Source: Halomonas korlensis (GTDB lineage: Bacteria; Pseudomonadota; Gammaproteobacteria; Pseudomonadales; Halomonadaceae). Taken from it: 64,000 nt of DNA. Each line of letters begins with the position of its first letter. Within the stretch, counting starts at the first letter, position 1. This document shows, in pieces, positions 50,571-59,588 of this stretch. The notes under the pieces are model-generated. The model had not been told where the DNA came from, did not search any database, and was given only the letters and a program-made list of their open reading frames with translations. Position numbers and translations under genes: made by a program. The stretch is from the NCBI RefSeq assembly GCF_900116705.1, contig NZ_FPBP01000006.1, positions 124,001-188,000 on the forward strand. Reading direction: 5' to 3'.

Positions 50571-50978
50571 CGACACTTTTCCGCGTAGCGACTTGGTCTT
50601 GCCCTTGCGGGTCTTATTATCGACCCGGCGACGCTGGGAACCCTTGGTGGGCTTGGTGGGCCGGCGGGTCTTGTGCTGTTTCGCGGCACTTCGGATCAAC
50701 GCCTTGAGGCGTTTCAGCGCATCTTCCTTGTTCAGTTCCAACGTGCGAAAGCTCTGTGCCTTGATGATGACGATGCCTTCCTTGCTGATGCGCTGATCGG
50801 ACAGCGCCATCAGTCGCTCCTTGTAGAAGGGCGGCAGACTGGAGTGGAGGATATCGAAACGCAGATGCACCGCCGAGGCGACCTTGTTGACGTTCTGCCC
50901 GCCCGAACCCTGGGCGCGGATCTGGCTGATATCGATTTCCCAGTCGCCCAGTTCCACCGTATTGGAAATGGTCAGCAT
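50568..50978 (-). CDS. arfB: Peptidyl-tRNA hydrolase ArfB (YaeJ), stop codon supplied by an IS end
   Basis: 136 residues. The release-factor GGQ motif is intact (IRAQGSGGQNVNK) and the basic C-terminal tail that probes the empty mRNA channel is present (TRRPTKPTKGSQRRRV ... KSLRGKVS). ArfB rescues ribosomes stalled on non-stop mRNA. E. coli ArfB continues for a few residues after LRGKV; here TGA is formed by the first three bases of IS3 fragment B, so the last few residues were lost. Activity probably survives because the key tail residues lie earlier. Confidence 0.92.
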   Translation of the reverse strand: MLTISNTVELGDWEIDISQIRAQGSGGQNVNKVASAVHLRFDILHSSLPPFYKERLMALSDQRISKEGIVIIKAQSFRTLELNKEDALKRLKALIRSAAKQHKTRRPTKPTKGSQRRRVDNKTRKGKTKSLRGKVS

Positions 50979-51171
50979 GGTGTGTCTCGTCTTGATGTGA
51001 GGTGGCGCGCGCGCCCGTTTAAGGCTTTTGACCAATAGAAGACGACGTTCGAACGCGTATTGTAGGGCATATGCGGGATTGGATCCTTCATGAGTCGCGC
51101 GGACACCCCTTGGCGCCATACGGAGGGCAGCGTGTCTTCGTCTTTACGACCCAACAGTCAAAAGAGTTCTC

Positions 51172-53964
51172 ATGTCGCTTGGACTTGTCATTCTGATCCC
51201 CCTGCTGGGCGCCTGCTTGACCGCCTGGCAGCGTGAAGGGACGTCACGCAACCTGGCACTGATGGCGGCGCTGCCCGCGGTATTGAGCCTCGTTCTGCTG
51301 CTGGCATGGCTCCCCGAGGTGCTGGCCGGTGTCACCCAGGTGCAGCGGCTGGCCTGGATTCCGTCGTTGGGGCTCGAGCTCAGTTTTCGCCTCGATGGGC
51401 TGAGCTGGCTGTTCGCGATGCTGATCATCGGCATTGGCTGTCTTATCGTGTGGTATGCGCGCTACTACTTCGCCGGCAAGCCCGGCGCGGGCCGTTTCTT
51501 TACGCTCATGCTGCTATTCATGGCGGCGATGCTGGGCATTGTGCTATCGGAAAACCTGCTGTTCATGCTGGTGTTCTGGGAGCTGACCAGCCTGGTCTCC
51601 TTCCTGCTCATCGGCTTCAATACCGACAGCCAGGGCGCGCGGCGGGGCGCGCGGATGTCGCTGGTGATCACCGGTGGTGGCGGCCTGATGCTGCTCGCGG
51701 GGCTGGTGCTGCTCGGCCAGGCGGTCGGCAGCTATCAGCTGACCGACGTGCTGGCCGCGGGGCCGATGCTCCGGGCCCATGACCACTATGGGCTGATCTT
51801 GGGCCTGGTGCTGCTCGGCGCCTTCACCAAGTCGGCCCAGTTTCCGTTTCATCTCTGGCTGCCCCACGCGATGTCGGCGCCCACGCCGGTATCGGCCTAC
51901 CTGCACAGCGCCACCATGGTCAAGGCCGGCCTGTTCCTGATGGCGCGACTGCACCCGGCGCTCGCGGATACCGAGCTGTGGTTCAGCCTGGTCACCGTGA
52001 CCGGCATGCTGACGCTGATGGTCGGCGCCTTCGTGGCCATGTTCATGCACGACATGAAGGGTCTGCTGGCTTATTCCACCGTGTCCCACCTGGGGCTGAT
52101 CACCCTGCTGCTGGGCCTGGGCACCCCCATGGCGATGGCGGCCGCGCTCTTTCACCTAGTGTGTCATGCCCTGTTCAAGGCGCCGCTGTTCATGATGGCG
52201 GGGTACGTGGATCAGGCCACCGGCACGCGGGACATGCGCAAGATCAACGGTATGTGGCGATTCATGCCGGTGCTGATGGGGCTCTCCGCGATTCCTGCCG
52301 CCGCCATGGCCGGGCTGCCGCTGATGAGCGGCTACCTGAGCAAGAAGATGCTGTTCAGTGAAAGCCTGCAGTTGGCCACGCCCGACTGGGCCGTGGCGGT
52401 GATTCCGGTCTGGGTGACGCTGGCGGGGCTGTTTTCGGTGGCTTACTCGATCCGTATCTTCCATAACGTCTATTTCAACGGGAAGCCGATCGATCTGCCG
52501 ATCTGGCCGCCCCGGGAGCCGCGTTACGCGGCGCTGGCTCCCATCGCGCTGCTCGCCATGCTGAGCCTCGTCATCGGCCTGATGCCGGCGGAGGCCTATC
52601 GGTGGCTGGTGCATCCGGCGGTACTGGCCGCTCGCCAGACTCTGCTGCCGCAGTACGAGTTCGACCAGCTCGGTGCAGCGCTGCCCATGGCGATGAGCCT
52701 GGTGGCGATGGCCGGTGGTCTGTTGTTCTACGCTATCCGCAAGCCGCTGTTCCGCTTGCATGCCCGGCTGCCGGAGGTGGATGCCAAGGAGATCTTCGAC
52801 TGGATCATGCGCTGGGTCATCGAGCTGTCCCAGCGTCGCGTCTACCAGCTGGAAAACGGCTCCCTGCAGCGCTACCTGATGTTCCTGCTGGTCACGGCGG
52901 TGATCCTGGTAGGGCTGGAGCTGATCCGGTTGCCCGACTGGCGCGGCCCCTTGCCGCTCACCGCCATTGATCCGCTGACAGCGGTGGCGGCCGCTGTGCT
53001 GTGCCTGTCCGCGATCGGGGTCGCGCTGTTCCATCACTACCGGCTGCCGGCGCTGCTGCTGTTGGGCGTGACGGGGCTTTTCGTCACCCTGACGTTTGCC
53101 CGTTTCTCGGCCCCCGACCTGGCCCTGACACAGCTATCGGTGGAGGTCATGGCCGTGGTGATCATGATGCTGGCGCTGTCCTTCCTGCCGCAGCAGTCGC
53201 CCAAGGAGTCGTCGGGTGCCCGCTTCGGTCGCGACCTGGTGATTGCCGGCCTCGTCGGGGCCGGCATTGCGACGCTGAGTTTCGCCATCCTCACCCGGCC
53301 GTACGAGAGCATCGCCACGTTCTTTCTCGCCAACAGCCTGCCGGGCGGCGGCGGGACCAACGTGGTCAACGTGATCCTGGTGGACTTTCGCGGCTTCGAT
53401 ACGCTCGGCGAGATCACCGTGCTGGGCATCGCGGCGGTGGCGGTCTATGCCTTCACCCGCGACCTGCATCTCAAGGAGCGGGTCGCCGGCTCGAGCGCCG
53501 GCCATTGGGTCGCCGAGCCCCATCCGATTATGCTGAGCATGGTCGCAAGGCTGGTGCTGCCGATCGCCCTGCTGGTGTCGGCGTATATCTTCCTGCGCGG
53601 GCACAACATGCCCGGGGGCGGTTTCATTGCCGGGCTGATCACCGCCGTCGCGCTGACGCTGCAGTACATGTCGGGTGGGTTGGTGTGGGCGCAGGAGCGC
53701 ATGCTTACCCACTTCCGGCCATTGATCGGCGGCGGCGTGCTGATCGCCACAGCCACCGGCCTGGGAAGCTGGCTGTTTGGCCGGCCCTTCCTGACCTCGG
53801 CGTTCGGGCATTTCGACTGGCCGCTGGTCGGAGAATTCGAACTGGCCACGGCGATGCTCTTCGACCTGGGGGTCTATACCACCGTGGTGGGCGCCACGCT
53901 GCTGATCCTGGCCAACCTGGGCAAGTTGATGACCGTTTCCGGACCCGGCAAGGAGGTCGGCTGA
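51172..53964 (+). CDS. mrpA: Mrp antiporter subunit A fused to subunit B
   Basis: 930 residues, about 25 membrane segments. The N-terminal part is the NuoL-like proton channel (LVFWELTSLVSFLLIGF, TKSAQFPFHLWLPHAMSAPT, LLAYSTVSHLG). The later part holds the MbhE-like segment (VNVILVDFRGFDTLGEI) and ends with an MnhB domain (RGHNMPGGGFIAGLITAV). The fused A/B form is the group-2 Mrp type seen in proteobacteria. Mrp complexes exchange sodium for protons using the proton-motive force and are key to salt and alkali tolerance. The stop overlaps mrpC by one base. Confidence 0.96.
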   Translation: MSLGLVILIPLLGACLTAWQREGTSRNLALMAALPAVLSLVLLLAWLPEVLAGVTQVQRLAWIPSLGLELSFRLDGLSWLFAMLIIGIGCLIVWYARYYFAGKPGAGRFFTLMLLFMAAMLGIVLSENLLFMLVFWELTSLVSFLLIGFNTDSQGARRGARMSLVITGGGGLMLLAGLVLLGQAVGSYQLTDVLAAGPMLRAHDHYGLILGLVLLGAFTKSAQFPFHLWLPHAMSAPTPVSAYLHSATMVKAGLFLMARLHPALADTELWFSLVTVTGMLTLMVGAFVAMFMHDMKGLLAYSTVSHLGLITLLLGLGTPMAMAAALFHLVCHALFKAPLFMMAGYVDQATGTRDMRKINGMWRFMPVLMGLSAIPAAAMAGLPLMSGYLSKKMLFSESLQLATPDWAVAVIPVWVTLAGLFSVAYSIRIFHNVYFNGKPIDLPIWPPREPRYAALAPIALLAMLSLVIGLMPAEAYRWLVHPAVLAARQTLLPQYEFDQLGAALPMAMSLVAMAGGLLFYAIRKPLFRLHARLPEVDAKEIFDWIMRWVIELSQRRVYQLENGSLQRYLMFLLVTAVILVGLELIRLPDWRGPLPLTAIDPLTAVAAAVLCLSAIGVALFHHYRLPALLLLGVTGLFVTLTFARFSAPDLALTQLSVEVMAVVIMMLALSFLPQQSPKESSGARFGRDLVIAGLVGAGIATLSFAILTRPYESIATFFLANSLPGGGGTNVVNVILVDFRGFDTLGEITVLGIAAVAVYAFTRDLHLKERVAGSSAGHWVAEPHPIMLSMVARLVLPIALLVSAYIFLRGHNMPGGGFIAGLITAVALTLQYMSGGLVWAQERMLTHFRPLIGGGVLIATATGLGSWLFGRPFLTSAFGHFDWPLVGEFELATAMLFDLGVYTTVVGATLLILANLGKLMTVSGPGKEVG

Positions 53965-54302
53965 TGGAGCTTTTATATGCCCTCACCCTGGGAGTACTCA
54001 CCAGCTGCGGAATCTACCTGCTGCTGCGCGCCCGGACCTTCACGGTGATCCTCGGTCTGACCCTGCTGTCGCATGCCGTGAACCTGTACCTGTTTGCGTC
54101 GGGACGTCTGGCCACCAGTGCGCCGGCGATCGTCGGCTTCGCGGATCATTCCGCCGACCCGTTGCCCCAGGCGCTGGTGCTGACCGCCATCGTCATCGGC
54201 TTTGCGATGACCGCCTTTGTGGTAGTGCTGGCGCTCAAGGCCGCAGTCGAACTGCGCAATGACCATGTGGACGGGGAAAACCCCGATGAGGACCGGCCGT
54301 GA
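53964..54302 (+). CDS. mrpC: Mrp antiporter subunit C
   Basis: 112 residues, three membrane segments, NuoK-like: GVLTSCGIYLLLRARTF, LTLLSHAVNLYLF and PLPQALVLTAIVIGFA. TGATG overlap with mrpA and GTGA overlap with mrpD. The C-terminus is acidic. Confidence 0.96.
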   Translation: MELLYALTLGVLTSCGIYLLLRARTFTVILGLTLLSHAVNLYLFASGRLATSAPAIVGFADHSADPLPQALVLTAIVIGFAMTAFVVVLALKAAVELRNDHVDGENPDEDRP

Positions 54303-55822
54303 CGCATCTGATGATCCTGCCGATTCTCATTCCCCTACTGACTGGCGCGAGCCTGCTGCTGCTCTACCCGACGCCGGTGGGCGTGCAGCGGTTGGTGAGC
54401 ATCGCCAGTACCGTGATGCTGACGCTGCTGGGGCTGTGGGCCGTCAGCACCGCCGGGTCAGGCGAGCTCACGCTCTATCACCTCGGAGACTGGCAGGCCC
54501 CGTTCGGGATCGTGCTGGTGCTCGACCGACTCAGCGCGATCATGCTGTTGCTGACCGCGGGGCTGAGCCTGTTCTGCGTGCTGTATGCCAGTCGCGGCAT
54601 CGACCGCCAGGGGGCGCATTTCCACGCACTGTTCCAGTTCCAGCTGGCCGGGATCAACGGGGCCTTCCTGACCGGCGATCTGTTCAACCTCTTCGTGTTC
54701 TTCGAGATCCTGTTGATCGCTTCCTATGCGCTGCTGCTGCATGGCGGTGGCCGGGCGCGCAGCCGCGCCGGGTTGCATTACGTGATCATCAACCTGGTGA
54801 GTTCTGCCTTGTTCCTGCTGGCGCTGGGCACCCTCTATGGCCTCACTGGCACCCTGAACATGGCCGACCTGGCGCTGGCGGTCGCCGCGACACCCGCGGC
54901 GGGGCAGCCATTGCTGACCGCCGCCAGCATGCTGCTGTTGGTGGTGTTCGGCATCAAGGCCGCGGTCCTGCCCCTGCTGTTCTGGCTGCCGCGGGCCTAC
55001 TCCGCCTCGAGCGCCCCGGTGGCCGCACTGTTTGCCATCATGACCAAGGTGGGTGTCTACGCCATCCTGCGGGTGTTCCTGCTGGTGTTCGGCCTGGGCG
55101 AGAGCCCGGCCAACCAGGTCGCCTGGGGCTGGCTGTGGCCGCTGGCGCTGTTGACGTTGGGGCTGGGGGGCATCGGCGCGCTGGGCTCGGCGAGCCTGCG
55201 CACCATGACCGCCTACCTGGTGATCCTGTCCGTCGGCACGCTGCTGGCAACGATCAGCTTCGTCACCGCCACCACCCTGGGCGCCGCGCTGTTCTACCTG
55301 ATCCACAGCACCTGCATGACCGCCGTGTTCTTCCTGCTGGCCGACCTGCTGGGCCAACAGCGCGAGCAGGGCTACGACCGCTTCTCGGATATCGCCCCCA
55401 TGGGGCACCGCTGGCTGCTGGGTGGCATCTTCTTCATTGCCGCAATCAGCATGGCGGGCTTGCCACCCTTCAGCGGTTTTATCAGCAAACTGTGGATTTT
55501 GCAGGCCACCTCTGGCGAGCCGCAGGGCTTCTGGCTGTGGGGCGTGTTGCTGGCCGCGGCCCTGCTGATCCTCGTTGCGGTCAGCCGGGCCGGCAGTGGC
55601 TGGTTCTGGCGACCGGGAAAGATGACGGCACCACGACCGCTGGATCGGGTCTGCGTGTGGCTGGTATGCCTGATGATCGGCGTCAGCGCCGGCCTGTCGG
55701 CCCTCGGCGAGCCGGTGATCAACTACCTTGAACTGACGGCCGAGCAGCTGCTGGTCCCACAGGCCTACATCGATACCGTGCTGCCGGAATCGGCCCGTCT
55801 CGCCAGGGAGGTGGCGCCGTGA
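54299..55822 (+). CDS. mrpD: Mrp antiporter subunit D
   Basis: 507 residues, about 14 membrane segments, NuoM/N-like: NLFVFFEILLIASYALLL carries the conserved Glu and LVVFGIKAAVLPLLFWLPRA the conserved Lys of the proton channel. GTG start inside the end of mrpC, GTG overlap with mrpE. Confidence 0.96.
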   Translation: MTHLMILPILIPLLTGASLLLLYPTPVGVQRLVSIASTVMLTLLGLWAVSTAGSGELTLYHLGDWQAPFGIVLVLDRLSAIMLLLTAGLSLFCVLYASRGIDRQGAHFHALFQFQLAGINGAFLTGDLFNLFVFFEILLIASYALLLHGGGRARSRAGLHYVIINLVSSALFLLALGTLYGLTGTLNMADLALAVAATPAAGQPLLTAASMLLLVVFGIKAAVLPLLFWLPRAYSASSAPVAALFAIMTKVGVYAILRVFLLVFGLGESPANQVAWGWLWPLALLTLGLGGIGALGSASLRTMTAYLVILSVGTLLATISFVTATTLGAALFYLIHSTCMTAVFFLLADLLGQQREQGYDRFSDIAPMGHRWLLGGIFFIAAISMAGLPPFSGFISKLWILQATSGEPQGFWLWGVLLAAALLILVAVSRAGSGWFWRPGKMTAPRPLDRVCVWLVCLMIGVSAGLSALGEPVINYLELTAEQLLVPQAYIDTVLPESARLAREVAP

Positions 55823-56352
55823 CCCCCCAGCCGCATTCTCGCCGTTTGCTGAATCGAGGCCTGCGGTCTCGGCAGTTCTGGCTGCCGCGGCCGCTCTTCT
55901 CGCTGTTCCTGGCGCTGCTCTGGCTGCTGCTCAATCACTTTAGCGTGGCTCACCTGCTGCTGGGACTGGTGCTGGGCGTGGCAATTCCCTTCGTCACCCA
56001 TCCCTTCTGGCCGGAGCGAGCCAGGATCAAGCGGCCTTGGCGGGTCTTGCGCTATGTGCTGGTGCTGCTGGTGGATATCTTCTGGTCCAACCTGATCGTC
56101 GCCGTGCGCATTCTTCGGCCCGAGCGCCACCTGCAACCGGGTTTCTTCCGCTACCCGCTGGAGCTCGACGACGAGTTTGCCATCACCATCCTGGCCAGCA
56201 CGATCTCGCTGACTCCGGGGACGGTGTCGGTCCATTATGATGCCGAGGCGCATACGCTGCTGGTTCATGCGCTGCACCTGGAAGATGAGGCCGCCACCAT
56301 CGCCGGCATCAAGCAACGCTATGAACAACCGCTGAAGGACATCCTGCGATGA
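55819..56352 (+). CDS. mrpE: Mrp antiporter subunit E
   Basis: 177 residues. Two membrane segments, then the cytoplasmic MrpE domain with FWSNLIVAVRIL and TISLTPGTVSVHYD, which are family hallmarks. GTG start; ATGA overlap with mrpF. Confidence 0.95.
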   Translation: MTPQPHSRRLLNRGLRSRQFWLPRPLFSLFLALLWLLLNHFSVAHLLLGLVLGVAIPFVTHPFWPERARIKRPWRVLRYVLVLLVDIFWSNLIVAVRILRPERHLQPGFFRYPLELDDEFAITILASTISLTPGTVSVHYDAEAHTLLVHALHLEDEAATIAGIKQRYEQPLKDILR

Positions 56353-56618
56353 TTGCCACCGTCATACCGATCGCCCTGACGCTGTTCACGCTCGGCGCCC
56401 TGTTGAATCTCTATCGATTGGTGATCGGGCCGGACATTGTCGACCGGATCCTGGCGCTCGATACCCTGATGATCAACAGCATCGCTCTGATCGTGTTGGC
56501 GGATATCCGCATGGGCCTCGGCGTGCTGTTCGAGCTGGCGCTGCTGATCGCGCTGATGGGATTCGTCAGTACCGTCGCCATGACCAAGTACCTGCTGCGG
56601 GGGGACGTCATCGAATGA
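56349..56618 (+). CDS. mrpF: Mrp antiporter subunit F
   Basis: 89 residues, three membrane segments. LVIGPDIVDRILALDTL is the MrpF signature, with the acidic residues implicated in ion transport. ATGA overlaps on both sides. Confidence 0.95.
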   Translation: MIATVIPIALTLFTLGALLNLYRLVIGPDIVDRILALDTLMINSIALIVLADIRMGLGVLFELALLIALMGFVSTVAMTKYLLRGDVIE

Positions 56619-56959
56619 ACACTATCGACATGTCCTGGCTACTGGAGCTGGTGATCGCCGTGTTCCTGCTGTTCGGTGCCGTCGTGGCGCTCGTCGGCTC
56701 CTGGGGCCTGGCGAAACTCCCCGATCTGTTCATGCGCCTGCACGGCCCCACCAAGGCCAGCACGCTCGGCGTGGGCTGTACGCTGATCGGCTCACTGCTG
56801 TATTTCAGCCATCAGCAAAGCGGGGTCTCCGTCCAGGAAGCGCTGGTCACGATGTTCCTGTTCGCCACTGCGCCGGTCAGTGCCCACATGATGGCCAAGG
56901 CTGCCCTGCGTCGACACCTCAAGTGCGTCACTCGCACTCGAAATCCTCCAGGCCCATGA
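56615..56959 (+). CDS. mrpG: Mrp antiporter subunit G
   Basis: 114 residues, three membrane segments. GSWGLAKLPDLFMRLHGPTK is the MrpG signature, followed by STLGVGCTLIG and a cationic tail. ATGA overlap with the next gene extends coupling beyond the Mrp subunits. Confidence 0.95.
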   Translation: MNTIDMSWLLELVIAVFLLFGAVVALVGSWGLAKLPDLFMRLHGPTKASTLGVGCTLIGSLLYFSHQQSGVSVQEALVTMFLFATAPVSAHMMAKAALRRHLKCVTRTRNPPGP

Positions 56960-57333
56960 TCGACACCGACACTGGCAGCCCCGCCTCGCTGGCCGAGCGG
57001 GCCCGGCAGATCCTCGAGACGACGCCCGAGGCCCAGCTGCCACTGACCTACCAGCAGTTGGCCACCGCCCTCGGGCTGCAACCGCCCGGCACCATTCAGC
57101 GCGTCGCCGCGGCCCTCGAAGCGCTGATGCGCGAGGACGCCCGCGAGGGAAGGGCGTTCGTGGCGGCATTGGTGGTCAGCCGCCGGGGGGAGGGCGTACC
57201 CGCCGCAGGTTTCTTCGAGCTTGCCGTCGAGTTGGGGCGCTTCCCGGCGCAGCCGAGTGAGCAAGCCGCCGCCTACCGGCGTGAATTTGCAGAAGCCCTT
57301 CGACAGCGCGGGCAGGGCGATATGCCACCATGA
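56956..57333 (+). CDS. Small protein with winged-helix-like N-terminus, unknown family
   Basis: 125 residues. The phrase LTYQQLATALGLQPPGTIQR followed by VAAALEALMREDA looks like a winged-helix/HTH, then a second part with GVPAAGFFELAVELGRFP. I recall similar short hypothetical proteins in other proteobacteria but no assigned function. Start and stop overlap mrpG and the phosphoesterase gene by 4 bp each. Confidence 0.7.
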   Translation: MIDTDTGSPASLAERARQILETTPEAQLPLTYQQLATALGLQPPGTIQRVAAALEALMREDAREGRAFVAALVVSRRGEGVPAAGFFELAVELGRFPAQPSEQAAAYRREFAEALRQRGQGDMPP

Positions 57334-57842
57334 GCCGGCACTCGATGGTTTCATCCACCATTACCTCGTTCTCCCTCGCCTCGCCGATCGGGGTGATCGC
57401 CGATACCCATGGCCTGTTACGTGACGAGGCGCTGTGCCTGTTGGCCGACTGCGAGTTGATCCTGCATCTTGGCGATGTAGGTCACCGCGAAGACGACGAG
57501 CGCATTCTCCAACGCCTGAAAGGGATCGCACCGCTCTACGCCGTGCGCGGCAATATTGATACTGCGGCCTGGGCCGAGCGCCTTCCCGATACCCAGGACC
57601 TGGTGGTCAATGGCTGGCGGCTGCATCTGGTTCACCGGCTTGCCGATTACGACCCCCGCACGGCCTGCGACGCGGTGCTTCACGGTCACTCGCACAAGCC
57701 GCGCTGCGAATGGCAGGACGGCAGGCTGTTGTTCAACCCCGGGGCAGCCGGCAAGCGACGCTTCTCGCTGCCGATTACCCTCGGCAAACTATGGGCCGAT
57801 GCGCGCGGGTTGCGCGGGGCGATCATTCATCTGCCGCTCTGA
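57330..57842 (+). CDS. YfcE/MJ0936-type metallophosphoesterase
   Basis: 170 residues. The five metal-binding blocks are in order: VIADTHG, LHLGDVG, VRGNID, VLHGHSH and NPGAA. Enzymes of this type hydrolyse phosphodiesters in vitro; physiological substrate is uncertain. Last gene of a nine-gene run of overlapping reading frames beginning with mrpA. Confidence 0.9.
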   Translation: MSRHSMVSSTITSFSLASPIGVIADTHGLLRDEALCLLADCELILHLGDVGHREDDERILQRLKGIAPLYAVRGNIDTAAWAERLPDTQDLVVNGWRLHLVHRLADYDPRTACDAVLHGHSHKPRCEWQDGRLLFNPGAAGKRRFSLPITLGKLWADARGLRGAIIHLPL

Positions 57843-57874
57843 GCCAGGCCCGCTGATCAATAGCTTGAGCTGCG

Positions 57875-58648
57875 TCACGTCGGCTCGACGCGCTTCGCCA
57901 GCCCCGCCAGGTACGCCCGTATCCGCGCCGCGTTGGTACCTACGTCACTGGCGCCGAGCCGCGAGGCGGAGCGTACATCCACGCGTACGCCGTCGCCGGT
58001 CTCGGTCAGGCGGATCACCACGTCGTCCTTGAAGCCGAACCAGGTCGTGGTGGCGGTGGCCTCGATGGTGTCGTCGCTGACCGAGGCGATCTCCCAGCCC
58101 GCCTCGCGGGCCTCGGCTTCGGCGGCCTCGAGCACCTCGGCCAGCGGGGCGTCGACGTTCCACGGCTGGATATCCGGGTAGGCCTCGCGCTGTTGGCGGG
58201 CGGTCGCCTCGCCGGGGTAGGCCACGGCATTGGGCGCGGCCTCCCGCGCCGCGGCCAGCGTTTCGAAGGCGGGTGGGTTGGCGGTATCCGTGGTGATGTC
58301 GTGGATCGGCGGCACCGACTGGGCGCGCTGCAGGTGCATCCAGGGTATGGCGACCATGCTGAGGCTGGCGATGATCACCAGGACGCTGAGCAGGGCGGGC
58401 CTCAGGCGTCGGTACAGCGCGGCGATGATCAGCGCGACCAGCCCCACCGCCGCGCCACCGATGGCGATGTAACCGCCATAGCGCAACATGCTGAAGGCAT
58501 CGCCCAAGGGCAGCAGCCCGGAGCGATAGGCGGGGCCGGCGCCGGCCATCGACAGGGCCGCGACGATGGCGAGAATCACTCCGATCAGGGTCACCCGGAA
58601 GGCGAGCCATTTGCCTCGGGGTGGGGCACTGGAGCGGCTTGTGGTCAT
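57875..58648 (-). CDS. DUF1499 membrane protein
   Basis: 257 residues: three to four membrane segments in the first 110 residues, then a DUF1499 domain (IHDITTDTANPPAFETL, YPDIQPWNVDAP, IEATATTTWFGFKDDVVIRL, VDVRSASRLGASDVGTNAAR). Found widely in proteobacteria; function unknown. Converges with the phosphoesterase gene. The pirin gene lies 65 bp upstream on the same strand. Confidence 0.88.
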   Translation of the reverse strand: MTTSRSSAPPRGKWLAFRVTLIGVILAIVAALSMAGAGPAYRSGLLPLGDAFSMLRYGGYIAIGGAAVGLVALIIAALYRRLRPALLSVLVIIASLSMVAIPWMHLQRAQSVPPIHDITTDTANPPAFETLAAAREAAPNAVAYPGEATARQQREAYPDIQPWNVDAPLAEVLEAAEAEAREAGWEIASVSDDTIEATATTTWFGFKDDVVIRLTETGDGVRVDVRSASRLGASDVGTNAARIRAYLAGLAKRVEPT

Positions 58649-58713
58649 GCCGGTTCCTCGTGGAAAGACGGTTGGGTGGGCAGGGAGAGCGCCCGGCTAG
58701 CGCATATCAAACA

Positions 58714-59412
58714 CTAGCCCATATCAAACAACAGGGCCTCGGCCGGCGAGGTCGCCTGCATCACGATGCGCTCCTCATCGGTAATGGCCATGCCGTCGCC
58801 TGCCTCGAGAGGCTGGCCGTTGACCTCAAGCGCACCGTGGGCCACCTGAATCCACACCTTGCGGTCGGGCGTGGTCGGGTGCTCGACCTTGCTTCCCTCG
58901 CTGAGCCGCGTCGCGTAGAGATCCAGGTCCTGGTGGACCACCACGGACGCCTCGCGACCGTCCCGGGAGGCGACCAGGCGCAGGCGGTCGGTCTTCTCCT
59001 GCTCCGGAAAGCGGCGCTCCTCGTAGCTCGGCGCCAGGCCCCGGCGCTCGGGATGCAGCCAGATCTGCAGGAAATGCACCCGCTCCTCGTCGGAGCCATT
59101 GAACTCGCTATGGGTAATGCCGGTGCCCGCCGAGAGACGCTGGACATCACCCGGCCGGATCGTCGAGCCGTTGCCGAGGCTGTCCTTGTGCGCCAGGCCG
59201 CCCTCCAGCACATAGGAAATGATCTCCATGTCGCGATGGCTGTGCGTGCCGAAGCCCTGGCCGGGCTGCACGCGGTCCTCGTTGATCACGCGCAGCGGGC
59301 CGAAGCCCATGAAAGCCGGGTCGTGGTAGTCGGCGAACGAGAACGTATGGTAGCTCTCGAGCCAGCCGTGATCGGCGTGGCCGCGCTCGTGTGCATGACG
59401 GATCTGAAACAT
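58714..59412 (-). CDS. Pirin-family protein (YhhW-like)
   Basis: 232 residues, bicupin. The metal ligands are in FGTHSHRDMEIISYVLEG and GITHSEFNGS, the typical pirin His-His-His-Glu set. Bacterial pirins such as YhhW show quercetin 2,3-dioxygenase activity in vitro; natural role is probably redox-related. AGGAGG lies 8 bp before the ATG at 59412. Divergent from the Nudix gene. Confidence 0.92.
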   Translation of the reverse strand: MFQIRHAHERGHADHGWLESYHTFSFADYHDPAFMGFGPLRVINEDRVQPGQGFGTHSHRDMEIISYVLEGGLAHKDSLGNGSTIRPGDVQRLSAGTGITHSEFNGSDEERVHFLQIWLHPERRGLAPSYEERRFPEQEKTDRLRLVASRDGREASVVVHQDLDLYATRLSEGSKVEHPTTPDRKVWIQVAHGALEVNGQPLEAGDGMAITDEERIVMQATSPAEALLFDMG

Positions 59413-59471
59413 GCCGGCCTCCTGAAAATGTCGTGTTCGATTGATGCGACCAGCATGCCACGCCCCCTGTG

Positions 59472-59546
59472 CTTCGGCGAGTCACTCTTCGGCGAGTCGC
59501 CCTTCGGCGAGACACCCCTTGGCGAGAGACCACTCGGCGAGGTACC
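59472..59546 (+). repeat. Five tandem 15-bp repeats
   Basis: Five adjacent units beginning CTTCGGCGAG or a close variant: CTTCGGCGAGTCACT, CTTCGGCGAGTCGCC, CTTCGGCGAGACACC, CCTTGGCGAGAGACC, ACTCGGCGAGGTACC. The GGCGAG core is invariant and identity falls from left to right. They fill the intergenic space between the divergent pirin and Nudix genes, 42 bp before the Nudix start. Confidence 0.9.
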
Positions 59547-59588
59547 GGTGTTAGTCTTTGCGGAGAAGAGTCAGGAGCCGTCGACCCC

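Noticed and set aside
53001..53963. Long frame overlapping mrpA ahead of mrpC
   Set aside because: Only the part from 53964 matches MrpC; the rest is an Arg/Pro-rich shadow of mrpA.
54259..55731. 490-codon frame inside mrpD
   Set aside because: Frame-shifted shadow of mrpD, with no membrane segments or motifs.
59472..59546. CRISPR-like array
   Set aside because: Repeats are contiguous without spacers and no cas gene is nearby.
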